From Amycolatopsis sp. 2-15 (GTDB lineage Bacteria > Actinomycetota > Actinomycetes > Mycobacteriales > Pseudonocardiaceae): a stretch of DNA of 64,000 nucleotides. Positions within the stretch are counted from its first letter, which is position 1. Every line of letters begins with the position of its first letter. The notes beneath the pieces were generated by a model. That model was not told the DNA's origin. It saw nothing but the letters and a program-made list of their open reading frames with translations, and did no database searches. Below, in pieces: positions 26,740-33,932 of this stretch. The stretch spans positions 878,001 through 942,000 of the forward strand of contig NZ_CP127294.1 of assembly GCF_030285625.1 (NCBI RefSeq), read 5' to 3'. The position numbers and the translations under genes are program-made.

Positions 26740-29373
26740 TCAGGTCAGCAGGGTCAAGACCGTCTCCGAGTGCCGGCCCGGCGACCGCGCCGTACGGGCC
26801 TGCAGCCAGGCCTCCAGCCGGTCCTCGGGCAGCGGCCGTGAGATCAAGTACCCCTGGGCAACGTCACACCCCATCGCCTCCAGCTGGTCGCGCGCGACGT
26901 CCTCTTCGACGCCCTCCGCGACCACCGTGAGGCCCAGCGAGTGACCCAGCTCGACGATCGAGCGCACCACGGCGAGGTCGCCGAGGTCGGTGCCCATGCC
27001 GAGCACGAAGCTCTTGTCGATCTTCACCTGGTCCACCGGCAGCTGCCGCAGGTACGCGAGTGACGAGTAGCCCGTGCCGAAGTCGTCCACGGCCAGCACG
27101 ATGCCCAGCGAGTGCAGCTCGCGCAGGATCGGCAGGGCCTTCTGCGGGTCGGACATCACGCCGGACTCGGTGAGCTCGAACGTGAGCAGCTCGGGGGGCA
27201 CGTCGTAGCGCTCCAGCTCGCGCTGGACCTTCGCCGGGAAGTCCTCGTCCGCCAGGTTGCGCACGGACAGGTTCACCGCGGCGGAGATGCGCAGGCCCTC
27301 GTCGAGCCACTTGCGCACGCGCTTGAGCGACGCCTCCAGCACGAACGACGTCAGCACCCCGATGAGGCCGGCCGCCTCGATGGCGGGCACGAACTCGTCG
27401 GGGCCGAGCCGGCCGAACTCCGGGTGCACCCAGCGCACGAGCGCCTCGACACCCTGCACCTGACGATTCGGCAGCGTGATCTTCGGCTGGTAGTGCACGG
27501 ACACGTGCCCGTCCTCCAGCGACTGCCGGAACTGCGTCACCATCTGGAAGCGGCGCAGGAAGATCTGACCCATGCTCGGCACGTAGCCGCGCACTTCTTC
27601 GCCGCCGCGGGTGGCGCGGACGGCGACGTCCGCGCGCTGCAGCAGGCCGTCGACGTCCACGGGCTCGCCGCCGTCCTCGGTGGAGGTGGTGGCGTAGCCG
27701 ATCATCGCGTTGGCCTCGACCGAAAGCCGGTCGACGGGGTAGGGCGCCGAGAGCTGCACGCGCAGGCGTTCGGCCGCGGCGTGGGCGTTTTCCGGCGTGC
27801 AGCCCACGAGCAGGGCGGCGAACGACGCGCCCTCCAGCCGGGCGAGCGGCACGTCCGGGCCCAGTGCGTCGCGGATCCGGCGGCCGGCGGCGATCACCAT
27901 GCGGTCGGCCCACGAGTAGCCAAGGGCGTCGCTGACGGTGGAGAACACGTCGAGGTCGATGCGCAGCACCACGGCGTTGGCGAAGTCGCGCAGCGGCTCC
28001 TTGGCGACCTGCTGGAAGCCCGGCCGGTTGAGGTGGCCGGTGAGCGGGTCGTGGTAGGCGTCGTGGCGCAGGGTCGCGAGCAGGCGCCGGTTGTCGAGCG
28101 ACGTCGCGAGGTGGCTGGCCATCGTGCCGAGCAGCTGCACGTCGTACTTGCCGAAGCCGCGCCAGCGGGAGAGCCGGTCGTGGGCCTCGACGACGCCGAG
28201 TAGCTGGTTGGCGCTGCGCAGCGGCACCACGAGCGCCTCCTGCGCGCCGCGGTTGAGCAGCGCCGCGCGGACGTCGGGGTTGGCTTCGGTGATGCGGAAG
28301 TGGCGCACGTGGGCGCCGGGCAGGCGCTGCAGCGGGTCGTCGGCGTTCGGGTCGACGGGCGGCAGCTCGTCGCCGGCGACGACCACGCGCATGGTGTCCT
28401 TGGCTTCCAGTCGCAGCCGCAGCACGACGCGGCCGGCGGCCAGCTGGTCCTTGATCCGCTCGGCGATCGTGGCCCACTCGCGCACGTCGACGCCGCCCAC
28501 GAGCTCGTCGGCGCGCCCGGCCGGACGCGCGGCCGCCTGCTGGCCCGAGCGCGCGACCATGAGGCTCACGTCGGACAGCGCCTCCATGTCCCGCTGCTCG
28601 CGCAGCAGGTCGGAGTAGGCCCAGTACAGCGCGGTCAGCCCGAGGAACACGGCCAGCACCAACGGCCACGCCTGCGGGGTGTTCGCGATCACGAGGTAGC
28701 CGCTCAGGCCCACCGACGCGTTCACGAAGCCCACCACGAGGATGCGGCCGGTGAGGCGGATGGCGGTGCTCACGCGCATGCGACGGCGCAGCACGCGCAC
28801 GGCGGCCAGCGCCAGCAACGTGCTGACCAGCGGCGCGGTGAGCGTGCCCGCCAGCGCGGCGACCCACGGCATGGCCTCGCCGCCGCCCACGGCCTGCTTC
28901 ACGAGACCGGCGACGGCGAACGCGCCCGTGATCTCGAGCAGGAACGCGCCGGCGTTGTAAAGGACGCGCCCGGCGACCTTGCGGGCCAGCAGCGTGCCGA
29001 TGCCCGCGACCAGGTGCGCGGCCAGCACGACCTCGAACGGAGCAACGAAGAAACCGATTACCAGCGGAATTTCTGTGAACGAGATCGTCCACGAAATGCC
29101 GCTTCGGACGTCGACGTTGATGCCCAGCTGTTCGGCGAGCAGGAACGCGAGCGCCAGCACTGGTCCGATCCACCAGAGCTTGGCAGAGCCGTGAAAAGGT
29201 AACCAGGAACCGACCGCGAACGCGGTGATCAGACCCAGGCCGAGGACGGCGAAGGTGTATATGCGGAACCGGCGTTCGTCCGTGCGGGCCTCGGTGAAGG
29301 TCCCGGAAACGGCGCCCCCCTTGGCCTGTTTCGCCGCTGGGGCGGCATCAGGCCTGCCGTTGCTGTCCGGCAT
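26740..29373 (-). CDS. Membrane GAF-GGDEF-EAL cyclic-di-GMP protein with degenerate GGDEF motif
   Basis: 877 residues. Several membrane segments (about residues 35-265) are followed by a GAF-like sensor region (about 300-430), a GGDEF domain (about 440-600) and an EAL domain (about 620-865). The GGDEF signature is EGASF at about residue 511, so cyclase activity is unlikely although DPLTGHLNR is kept. The EAL domain keeps the phosphodiesterase residues: EALVRW, NLSVRN, FELTES, VDDFGTGYSS, KIDKSFV, VAEGVE and AQGYLIS. It should therefore degrade c-di-GMP, with the first domain perhaps sensing GTP. The ATG at 29373 follows GGAAGGAAGG; a TTG 60 bases upstream is less likely. Confidence 0.9.
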   Translation of the reverse strand: MPDSNGRPDAAPAAKQAKGGAVSGTFTEARTDERRFRIYTFAVLGLGLITAFAVGSWLPFHGSAKLWWIGPVLALAFLLAEQLGINVDVRSGISWTISFTEIPLVIGFFVAPFEVVLAAHLVAGIGTLLARKVAGRVLYNAGAFLLEITGAFAVAGLVKQAVGGGEAMPWVAALAGTLTAPLVSTLLALAAVRVLRRRMRVSTAIRLTGRILVVGFVNASVGLSGYLVIANTPQAWPLVLAVFLGLTALYWAYSDLLREQRDMEALSDVSLMVARSGQQAAARPAGRADELVGGVDVREWATIAERIKDQLAAGRVVLRLRLEAKDTMRVVVAGDELPPVDPNADDPLQRLPGAHVRHFRITEANPDVRAALLNRGAQEALVVPLRSANQLLGVVEAHDRLSRWRGFGKYDVQLLGTMASHLATSLDNRRLLATLRHDAYHDPLTGHLNRPGFQQVAKEPLRDFANAVVLRIDLDVFSTVSDALGYSWADRMVIAAGRRIRDALGPDVPLARLEGASFAALLVGCTPENAHAAAERLRVQLSAPYPVDRLSVEANAMIGYATTSTEDGGEPVDVDGLLQRADVAVRATRGGEEVRGYVPSMGQIFLRRFQMVTQFRQSLEDGHVSVHYQPKITLPNRQVQGVEALVRWVHPEFGRLGPDEFVPAIEAAGLIGVLTSFVLEASLKRVRKWLDEGLRISAAVNLSVRNLADEDFPAKVQRELERYDVPPELLTFELTESGVMSDPQKALPILRELHSLGIVLAVDDFGTGYSSLAYLRQLPVDQVKIDKSFVLGMGTDLGDLAVVRSIVELGHSLGLTVVAEGVEEDVARDQLEAMGCDVAQGYLISRPLPEDRLEAWLQARTARSPGRHSETVLTLLT

Positions 29374-29616
29374 CCGACCTTCCTTCCCGGCTGCCCACCG
29401 GTCGCGCTCGTCAGTGACGTCAGGTGTGGACAAGGGCCATACCGTACCCCGGAGGGCGTACCCGTGTCCCTTTCGAGACAGTAGGAGATCACCCCAGGGT
29501 TAACAATGGGCTTGTGGCGCTGACCTGCGTGGACCAAGGAGTGAAACTCCCCGTTCGTGCCTGATTCGGCGGCCCAGGGTGTGTTCAGGGGTTCTGCCGA
29601 GTCCAGCGGGGCGACA

Positions 29617-30564
29617 ATGAAAGACATGCACAACGACGTGACAGCCACCGGGCACGCGGCGCGGATCGCCACGGTGGACGCGCTGCTCCCCGCGCCCCTC
29701 CCCTTCGAAGTCCACGACGACGCCACCCTCCTGTCGGCGCAGGTCGGCGACACGACGGCCGCCGGTCTGGCCACCAGCACCGAGCTCGGCCCCGACAGCT
29801 CCCAGTCCATCTGGCGCGCCCTGACCGAGCACCGGCTCGAGGTCCAGCTTGCCGGTCCGGACCCCGCCGCCGGCCTCGACGCGTTGCTCACTCGATGGGA
29901 TGAACACCTGTCGACCATCGCCCGTCCGGGGGATCCCGAGTGCTCGGCCGTGGTCTCCCGGCCCAGCCGGGACACCGCCGGCGTGACCGAAATGCTGCGC
30001 CACGGCTTCGCCCCCGTCGGCGTGATCGCCGTCCGCCCGGCCCAGCGCATGGCCGCCTCGGGCCCCACGACGACCCCCGGCGTCTGCATCCGCCACGCCA
30101 CGCCGGACGACCTCGAAACCGCCGTGCACCTCATGCTCGAACTCCAGCGCTACGACGCGCAGTTCGGCCGCGTGACGGTGCGGCCGGGCATCGACGAGCT
30201 CGTGGGCAAGGAGCTCCTGCGGTTGCTGGAGCGCCCGGAGCCGCAGGTGTGGATCGCCGAGCTGTACGGGCAGGCGCTCGGCCTGGCCGTGCTGCAGATG
30301 CCCGACGAGACGGCCTGGATCCAGCACCGCGTGGCGGCTTCGCGGATCGGGTACCTGTCTTCGCTGGCCGTCGCGGAGGCCGCGCGGTCGGCGGGTGTGG
30401 GTACGGCGCTGGCGGCCCACGCGCACCAGGTGTTCGACGAGGCCGGTGCGGATGTCGTGCTGCTGCACACGGCGGTGCTGAACCCGCGGTCGACGCCGTT
30501 TTGGTACGCGCAGGGGTATCGGCCGCTGTGGACGGGGTGGCAGCGGAGGCCTGCGGTCCGCTAG
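29617..30564 (+). CDS. GNAT-family N-acetyltransferase
   Basis: 315 residues in two parts. Residues 1-150 look like a degenerate acyltransferase half. Residues 155-310 form a GNAT domain: VCIRHATPDDLETAVHLMLE, then IGYLSSLAVAEAARSAGVGT (acetyl-CoA pyrophosphate loop), ALAAHAHQVFDEAGADVVLL and NPRSTPFWYAQGYRPLW. Substrate unknown. The ATG before KDMHND is chosen; an ATG 60 bases earlier is open but lies where the promoter should be. It is divergent from the c-di-GMP gene with about 240 bases between. Confidence 0.8.
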   Translation: MKDMHNDVTATGHAARIATVDALLPAPLPFEVHDDATLLSAQVGDTTAAGLATSTELGPDSSQSIWRALTEHRLEVQLAGPDPAAGLDALLTRWDEHLSTIARPGDPECSAVVSRPSRDTAGVTEMLRHGFAPVGVIAVRPAQRMAASGPTTTPGVCIRHATPDDLETAVHLMLELQRYDAQFGRVTVRPGIDELVGKELLRLLERPEPQVWIAELYGQALGLAVLQMPDETAWIQHRVAASRIGYLSSLAVAEAARSAGVGTALAAHAHQVFDEAGADVVLLHTAVLNPRSTPFWYAQGYRPLWTGWQRRPAVR

Positions 30565-30824
30565 CTCAGCTGGCCCATGGCGTGGTGGTGGACGAGTGGG
30601 AGGAAGAGCTCGTCCACCGGGCTGCGGAGGCTTTCGGCATCAGGCGCAGGTGGTCACGCAGCCAAGGGCCCCAGTTGTCCACAAGTCGGTTTGGCTGTGG
30701 ACAACTCGATCTTCAGCCAGGATTCGAGCCAGGGTGGCGGCAAAGGCACCGATCGAGCAACGACCGAGCCTGCCGCCCAGTGGGCTGCGGGATCACGCCG
30801 ATCGCGGCAACGCGGAGCTGCGGG

Positions 30825-31245
30825 ATGATCCTCGCGCTGCAGGGTGTGGGATCGCTGCTGACGCGGTGGGTCGGCGCAGTTGTGGACCGCGTCGGCGCGC
30901 GTGATCGCGGTTGCCGGGATCGCCGGTTGTGCGGCCGCGACGGTGCCCGTCGTGTTCGCCGGGGCGTCGATGAGCTTCGTGGTGCGCGGCAGGGCGTTGA
31001 GCGTGGCCGACATCGCGATCACGCCGGCGTTCACGTGGCTGCCCCGGGAGGACGTGCCGTCGGGATCGGCCGTGGTGCGGCTGGTGCACCAGCTCGGCGG
31101 TTCGGCCGGCACGGCGGTGCTCGCGTCGATCGCCGCCTCGGGTGCGTTCCGCCCGGCGTTCCTGCTGAGTGGGGTGCTCGCGTTCGTCGCGCTCTTCCCC
31201 GCGTTCTTCCTCGGCCGTCGGAAGATCGTCGCCGCTGCTCGCTAG
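30825..31245 (+). pseudogene. Remnant of an MFS (DHA2-type) drug exporter
   Basis: The sequence reads MILALQGVGSLLTRWVGAVV then DRVGAR, slips by one base near 30900, and continues VIAVAGIAGCAAATVPVVFA ... VRLVHQLGGSAGTAVLASIA ... FFLGRR to a stop. These match the middle and C-terminal helices of EmrB/QacA-like transporters; several helices and the whole N-terminal half are missing. The 260 bases upstream (30565-30824) hold no gene I can support. A dead remnant. Confidence 0.65.
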
Positions 31246-31277
31246 GCTTGGCCTTCGGCGACGAGGGGAGTTCCGAC

Positions 31278-32126
31278 GTGAGCGAGCAGCCGGCGTCCGC
31301 ACCGAAGGCGCCCGAGGGCGTGGACACCGAGAAGCCCTCGGCGGCGCGGATCTACGACTGGTACCTCGGCGGCACGCAGAACTGGGCCGTCGACCGCGAG
31401 TTCGGCCGGCGCGTGGAGCAGCAGTGGCCGCTGGTGCGGCCGGGCGCGAAGCAGAACCGCGAGTTCATGAACCGCACGGTGCGCGCCGCGCTGAAGGCGG
31501 GGATCCGGCAGTTCATCGACCTCGGCTCGGGGGTGCCGACGGCCGGCAACGTCCACGAGGTCATCGAGGCCGAACTGGACGACGACGACCGCGCGACCGT
31601 GTTGTACGTGGACTACGAGCCCGTGGCCGTGGCCCACGCGACGCTGATCCTCGAAGAGGAGGCCGCCACCGACTGGGCCGGCATCCTGCAGGCCGACATG
31701 CGCGACCCCAAGTCGGTGCTGCACTCGCCGACCACCCGCGAGTTCATCGACTTCGGCAAGCCCGTGTGCCTGCTGATGATGGCGGTGCTGCACTTCGTCG
31801 GCCCGGACGACGACCCCGAGGGCCTCGTCAAGGTCTACCGCGACGCGCTCGCGCCGGGCAGCTGGCTGTCGATCTCGCAGATGAGCGAGGGCGACGGCGA
31901 CGGCCCGGCACTCGAAGGCCTGCGTTGGTTCGTGGAGCAGTACCGCAAGACCAGCAACCCCGTCTGGATGCGCGATCGCGACGACATCGTGCCGTTCTTC
32001 GGTGGCTGGCCGTTGCTGGAGCCGGGGATCGTGCACCTGCCGGACTGGCGGCCGGAGCGGGAGCTGAACGCGGTGGAGGCCGAGGCCAGACCGTTCGCGT
32101 GGTGCGGGGTCGCGGAGAAGCCGTGA
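31278..32126 (+). CDS. SAM-dependent methyltransferase, DUF574 type (copy 1)
   Basis: 282 residues of the actinobacterial family of S-adenosylmethionine methyltransferases once called DUF574 (PF04672). It has PSAARIYDWYLGGTQNWAVD near the start, the SAM-binding stretch GIRQFIDLGSGVPTAGNVHE (about residues 72-92), VLYVDYEPVAVAHA (about 112-125), LLMMAVLHFVGPDDDP and RPFAWCGVAEKP at the end. The substrate of this family is unknown. It starts with GTG and its stop overlaps the start of a paralogue in GTGA, so the two are co-translated. Confidence 0.88.
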   Translation: MSEQPASAPKAPEGVDTEKPSAARIYDWYLGGTQNWAVDREFGRRVEQQWPLVRPGAKQNREFMNRTVRAALKAGIRQFIDLGSGVPTAGNVHEVIEAELDDDDRATVLYVDYEPVAVAHATLILEEEAATDWAGILQADMRDPKSVLHSPTTREFIDFGKPVCLLMMAVLHFVGPDDDPEGLVKVYRDALAPGSWLSISQMSEGDGDGPALEGLRWFVEQYRKTSNPVWMRDRDDIVPFFGGWPLLEPGIVHLPDWRPERELNAVEAEARPFAWCGVAEKP

Positions 32127-32959
32127 CCGCGCCGGACGCGCCGGCCGGGGTGGACGTCGAGAAGCCGTCGGCCGCGCGTGTCTACGACTGGTACCTCGGT
32201 GGTTCGCAGAACTGGGCCGTCGACCGCGAGTTCGGCCGGCGCGTGGAGAAGGTGTGGCCGCTGATCCGGCCCATCTCGCGGCAGAACCGGGCGTTCATGA
32301 ACCGCGTGGTGCGCGCCGCGCTCGACGCCGGGATCCGGCAGTTCGTGGACCTCGGCTCGGGTGTGCCGACGGCGGGGAACGTCCACGAGATCGTGCGCGA
32401 GCGGCTGCCGGCCGACGAGCGCGCGTCCGTCGTGTACGTGGACTACGAGCCGGTGGCCGCCGCGCACTCGCGCGTGATCCTCGAACGCGAGCACGCGAGC
32501 GACTGGGCCGGCCTCGTGCAGCGCGACATCCGCGACCCGAAGGCGCTGTTCGCCGACGAGACCACGCGACGGCTGGTGGACTGGTCCGAGCCCGTGTGCC
32601 TGCTGATGATCACCGTGCTGCACTTCATCGGCCCCGACGACGACCCCGACGGGCTCATGGCGACCTACCGCGCGAAGCTCGCCCCCGGCTCGTGGCTGGC
32701 CGTGACGCACGGCACGTGCCGCGACGACGCGCCGCCGGACCGCGCTGCCGAAGTGAAGTCCTTCATCGACGCCTACCGCGACACGTCCAACCCCGCCTAC
32801 CTGCGCTCGGACGCCGAGATCCGGCCGTGGTTCGGCGGCTGGCCCCTGCTGGATCCGGGCCTGTCCGCACTGCCGGACTGGCGGCCGGACCGGCCGGTGT
32901 CGGCGCTGGAGGCGGAGACGCGGCCGTTCGCGTGGTGCGGGGTGGCGGAGAAGCCGTGA
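32123..32959 (+). CDS. SAM-dependent methyltransferase, DUF574 type (copy 2)
   Basis: 278-residue paralogue of the gene before it, similar over the full length, down to the identical ending RPFAWCGVAEKP. The SAM site (GIRQFVDLGSGVPTAGNVHE) and HFIGPDDDP motif are kept. The tandem pair probably arose by duplication, and the two may form a heterodimer or have split substrates. It starts with GTG, coupled to copy 1. A 36-base sequence covering its stop codon recurs 852 bases downstream. Confidence 0.88.
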   Translation: MTAPDAPAGVDVEKPSAARVYDWYLGGSQNWAVDREFGRRVEKVWPLIRPISRQNRAFMNRVVRAALDAGIRQFVDLGSGVPTAGNVHEIVRERLPADERASVVYVDYEPVAAAHSRVILEREHASDWAGLVQRDIRDPKALFADETTRRLVDWSEPVCLLMITVLHFIGPDDDPDGLMATYRAKLAPGSWLAVTHGTCRDDAPPDRAAEVKSFIDAYRDTSNPAYLRSDAEIRPWFGGWPLLDPGLSALPDWRPDRPVSALEAETRPFAWCGVAEKP

Positions 32960-33699
32960 CCGGGCCCACGTACCCCTGACCTGCGCAGGTGCCGTCGCCG
33001 TGGGGCCGGGCGCGACGAACCCGGCTTCGACGGGGGCTGGCCTGCGGTTGCATCGGCACCACCGGATCCCACCCGGCTGCCAACAGGGGCCGGTCGTGGG
33101 CCAGGGCATCGCCGGGTTACGGGGTCCCACGCTTCCGCCTCGCTGATGCGACGTCGGTACGTCTTGAGCCATTCCGTCGCCGTGCTCGCACACTCGGGAT
33201 CCCCGGATTCGATCGCGAGCCGGAACGCCGAGATGACCTCCTCACGTGGTTGTGAGGTTCCCCAGAGCATCAACGCGAGACCGAGCGCCGCGTTCGGGGC
33301 CAGGTCTCGGCCGCCCGAGCGAATCGTTTCCTCGAAGGCGCCGCGAGCGGCGCTTATCCCGGGGAGGCTCGAGTACCGCGCGCCGATCAGGTCACCGATG
33401 TGGACACACGCCTGGCCGACGGCGGCCGATTCGGCCGTGGCCGCCAGCCGCACCGCGTCGCGGAACGCCTCGTGCGAGCGCGACCCGACCCGACCCGACC
33501 CGACCTGCCCCGACCTGACGTGCAGTACCCACAGGTGCAGCGCCGCCTTGAGCCCGTCATGAGTGTCAGAGGAGTCCACGACAAGCTGGAAAGCAACGTT
33601 CGCACCGCGCACATCACCTGCCGCCGCCCGAAGCCGGCCCAGTTCAGTCAGTTCCCGGGTCTCACGCAGCCGTGCGAGCCAGAGTCGCATAACCATCAT
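32797..33699 (-). CDS. TPR-like protein, probably truncated; C-terminal part is antisense read-through
   Basis: 300-codon frame on the minus strand. The first ~200 residues (to about 33100) read as a tetratricopeptide/Sel1-type helical repeat protein: ELTELGRLRAAAGDVRGANV, ARGAFEETIRSGGRDLAPNA, EEVISAFRLAIESGDPECAS. The last ~100 residues run antisense through the end of methyltransferase copy 2 and are low complexity, so the true C-terminus was probably lost. A CGACC pentamer repeated five times interrupts the frame (GSGRVGSRS). I see no good ribosome binding site before the ATG. It may be a gene fragment. Confidence 0.45.
   Translation of the reverse strand: MMVMRLWLARLRETRELTELGRLRAAAGDVRGANVAFQLVVDSSDTHDGLKAALHLWVLHVRSGQVGSGRVGSRSHEAFRDAVRLAATAESAAVGQACVHIGDLIGARYSSLPGISAARGAFEETIRSGGRDLAPNAALGLALMLWGTSQPREEVISAFRLAIESGDPECASTATEWLKTYRRRISEAEAWDPVTRRCPGPRPAPVGSRVGSGGADATAGQPPSKPGSSRPAPRRRHLRRSGVRGPGHGFSATPHHANGRVSASSADTGRSGRQSGSADRPGSSRGQPPNHGRISASERR
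32953..32988 (+). repeat. 36-bp direct repeat, left copy
   Basis: Covers the stop codon of methyltransferase copy 2 (GCCGTGACCGGGCCCACGTA onward). An identical 36-base copy lies at 33805-33840. The two bracket the TPR reading frame. They could be the scar of a duplication of the methyltransferase tail or of a recombination event. Confidence 0.9.
33481..33505 (+). repeat. Pentanucleotide tandem repeat (CGACC)x5
   Basis: Five exact copies, with an imperfect copy after a five-base interruption, inside the TPR reading frame. The unit length is not a multiple of three, so gain or loss of one unit would shift the frame. Confidence 0.95.
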
Positions 33700-33804
33700 G
33701 GGGTCAAGAACTACTACCGGGTTCGCGGGACAGGTCCCATCGTGGCCTCAACCGGACACGCTGCCCGCCACCAGCACGGACCGCGCTGGGGGGGTCGCAC
33801 AGCC

Positions 33805-33840
33805 GCCGTGACCGGGCCCACGTACCCCTGACCTGCGCAG
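33805..33840 (+). repeat. 36-bp direct repeat, right copy
   Basis: Identical to 32953-32988. It ends 92 bases before the lon start codon. Bases outside the 36 differ on both sides, so the repeat boundaries are sharp. Confidence 0.9.
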
Positions 33841-33893
33841 ATGCCTGATCGCTGCCAGCGAACACTCCTCGGGAAACAAACCCGCCCCACAGA

Positions 33894-33918
33894 TAGTTGA
33901 GCAAGGCAGACTCAACTA
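33894..33918. promoter_or_regulatory. HAIR-like operator (HspR site) upstream of lon
   Basis: TAGTTGAG-N9-CTCAACTA, a perfect inverted repeat with 8-base arms. Its core TTGAG-N9-CTCAA matches the HAIR consensus (CTTGAGT-N7-ACTCAAG) bound by the heat-shock repressor HspR; the bases after TTGAG and before CTCAA differ. It lies 14 bases before the lon start codon, overlapping the promoter/leader, as expected for a repressor site. Confidence 0.8.
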
Positions 33919-33932
33919 ATCGAGGAGTGCAC

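Noticed and set aside
32953..33840. Insertion sequence or transposon bounded by the 36-bp repeats
   Set aside because: No transposase, no terminal inverted repeats and no target-site duplication beyond the repeat itself; a recombination scar is more likely.
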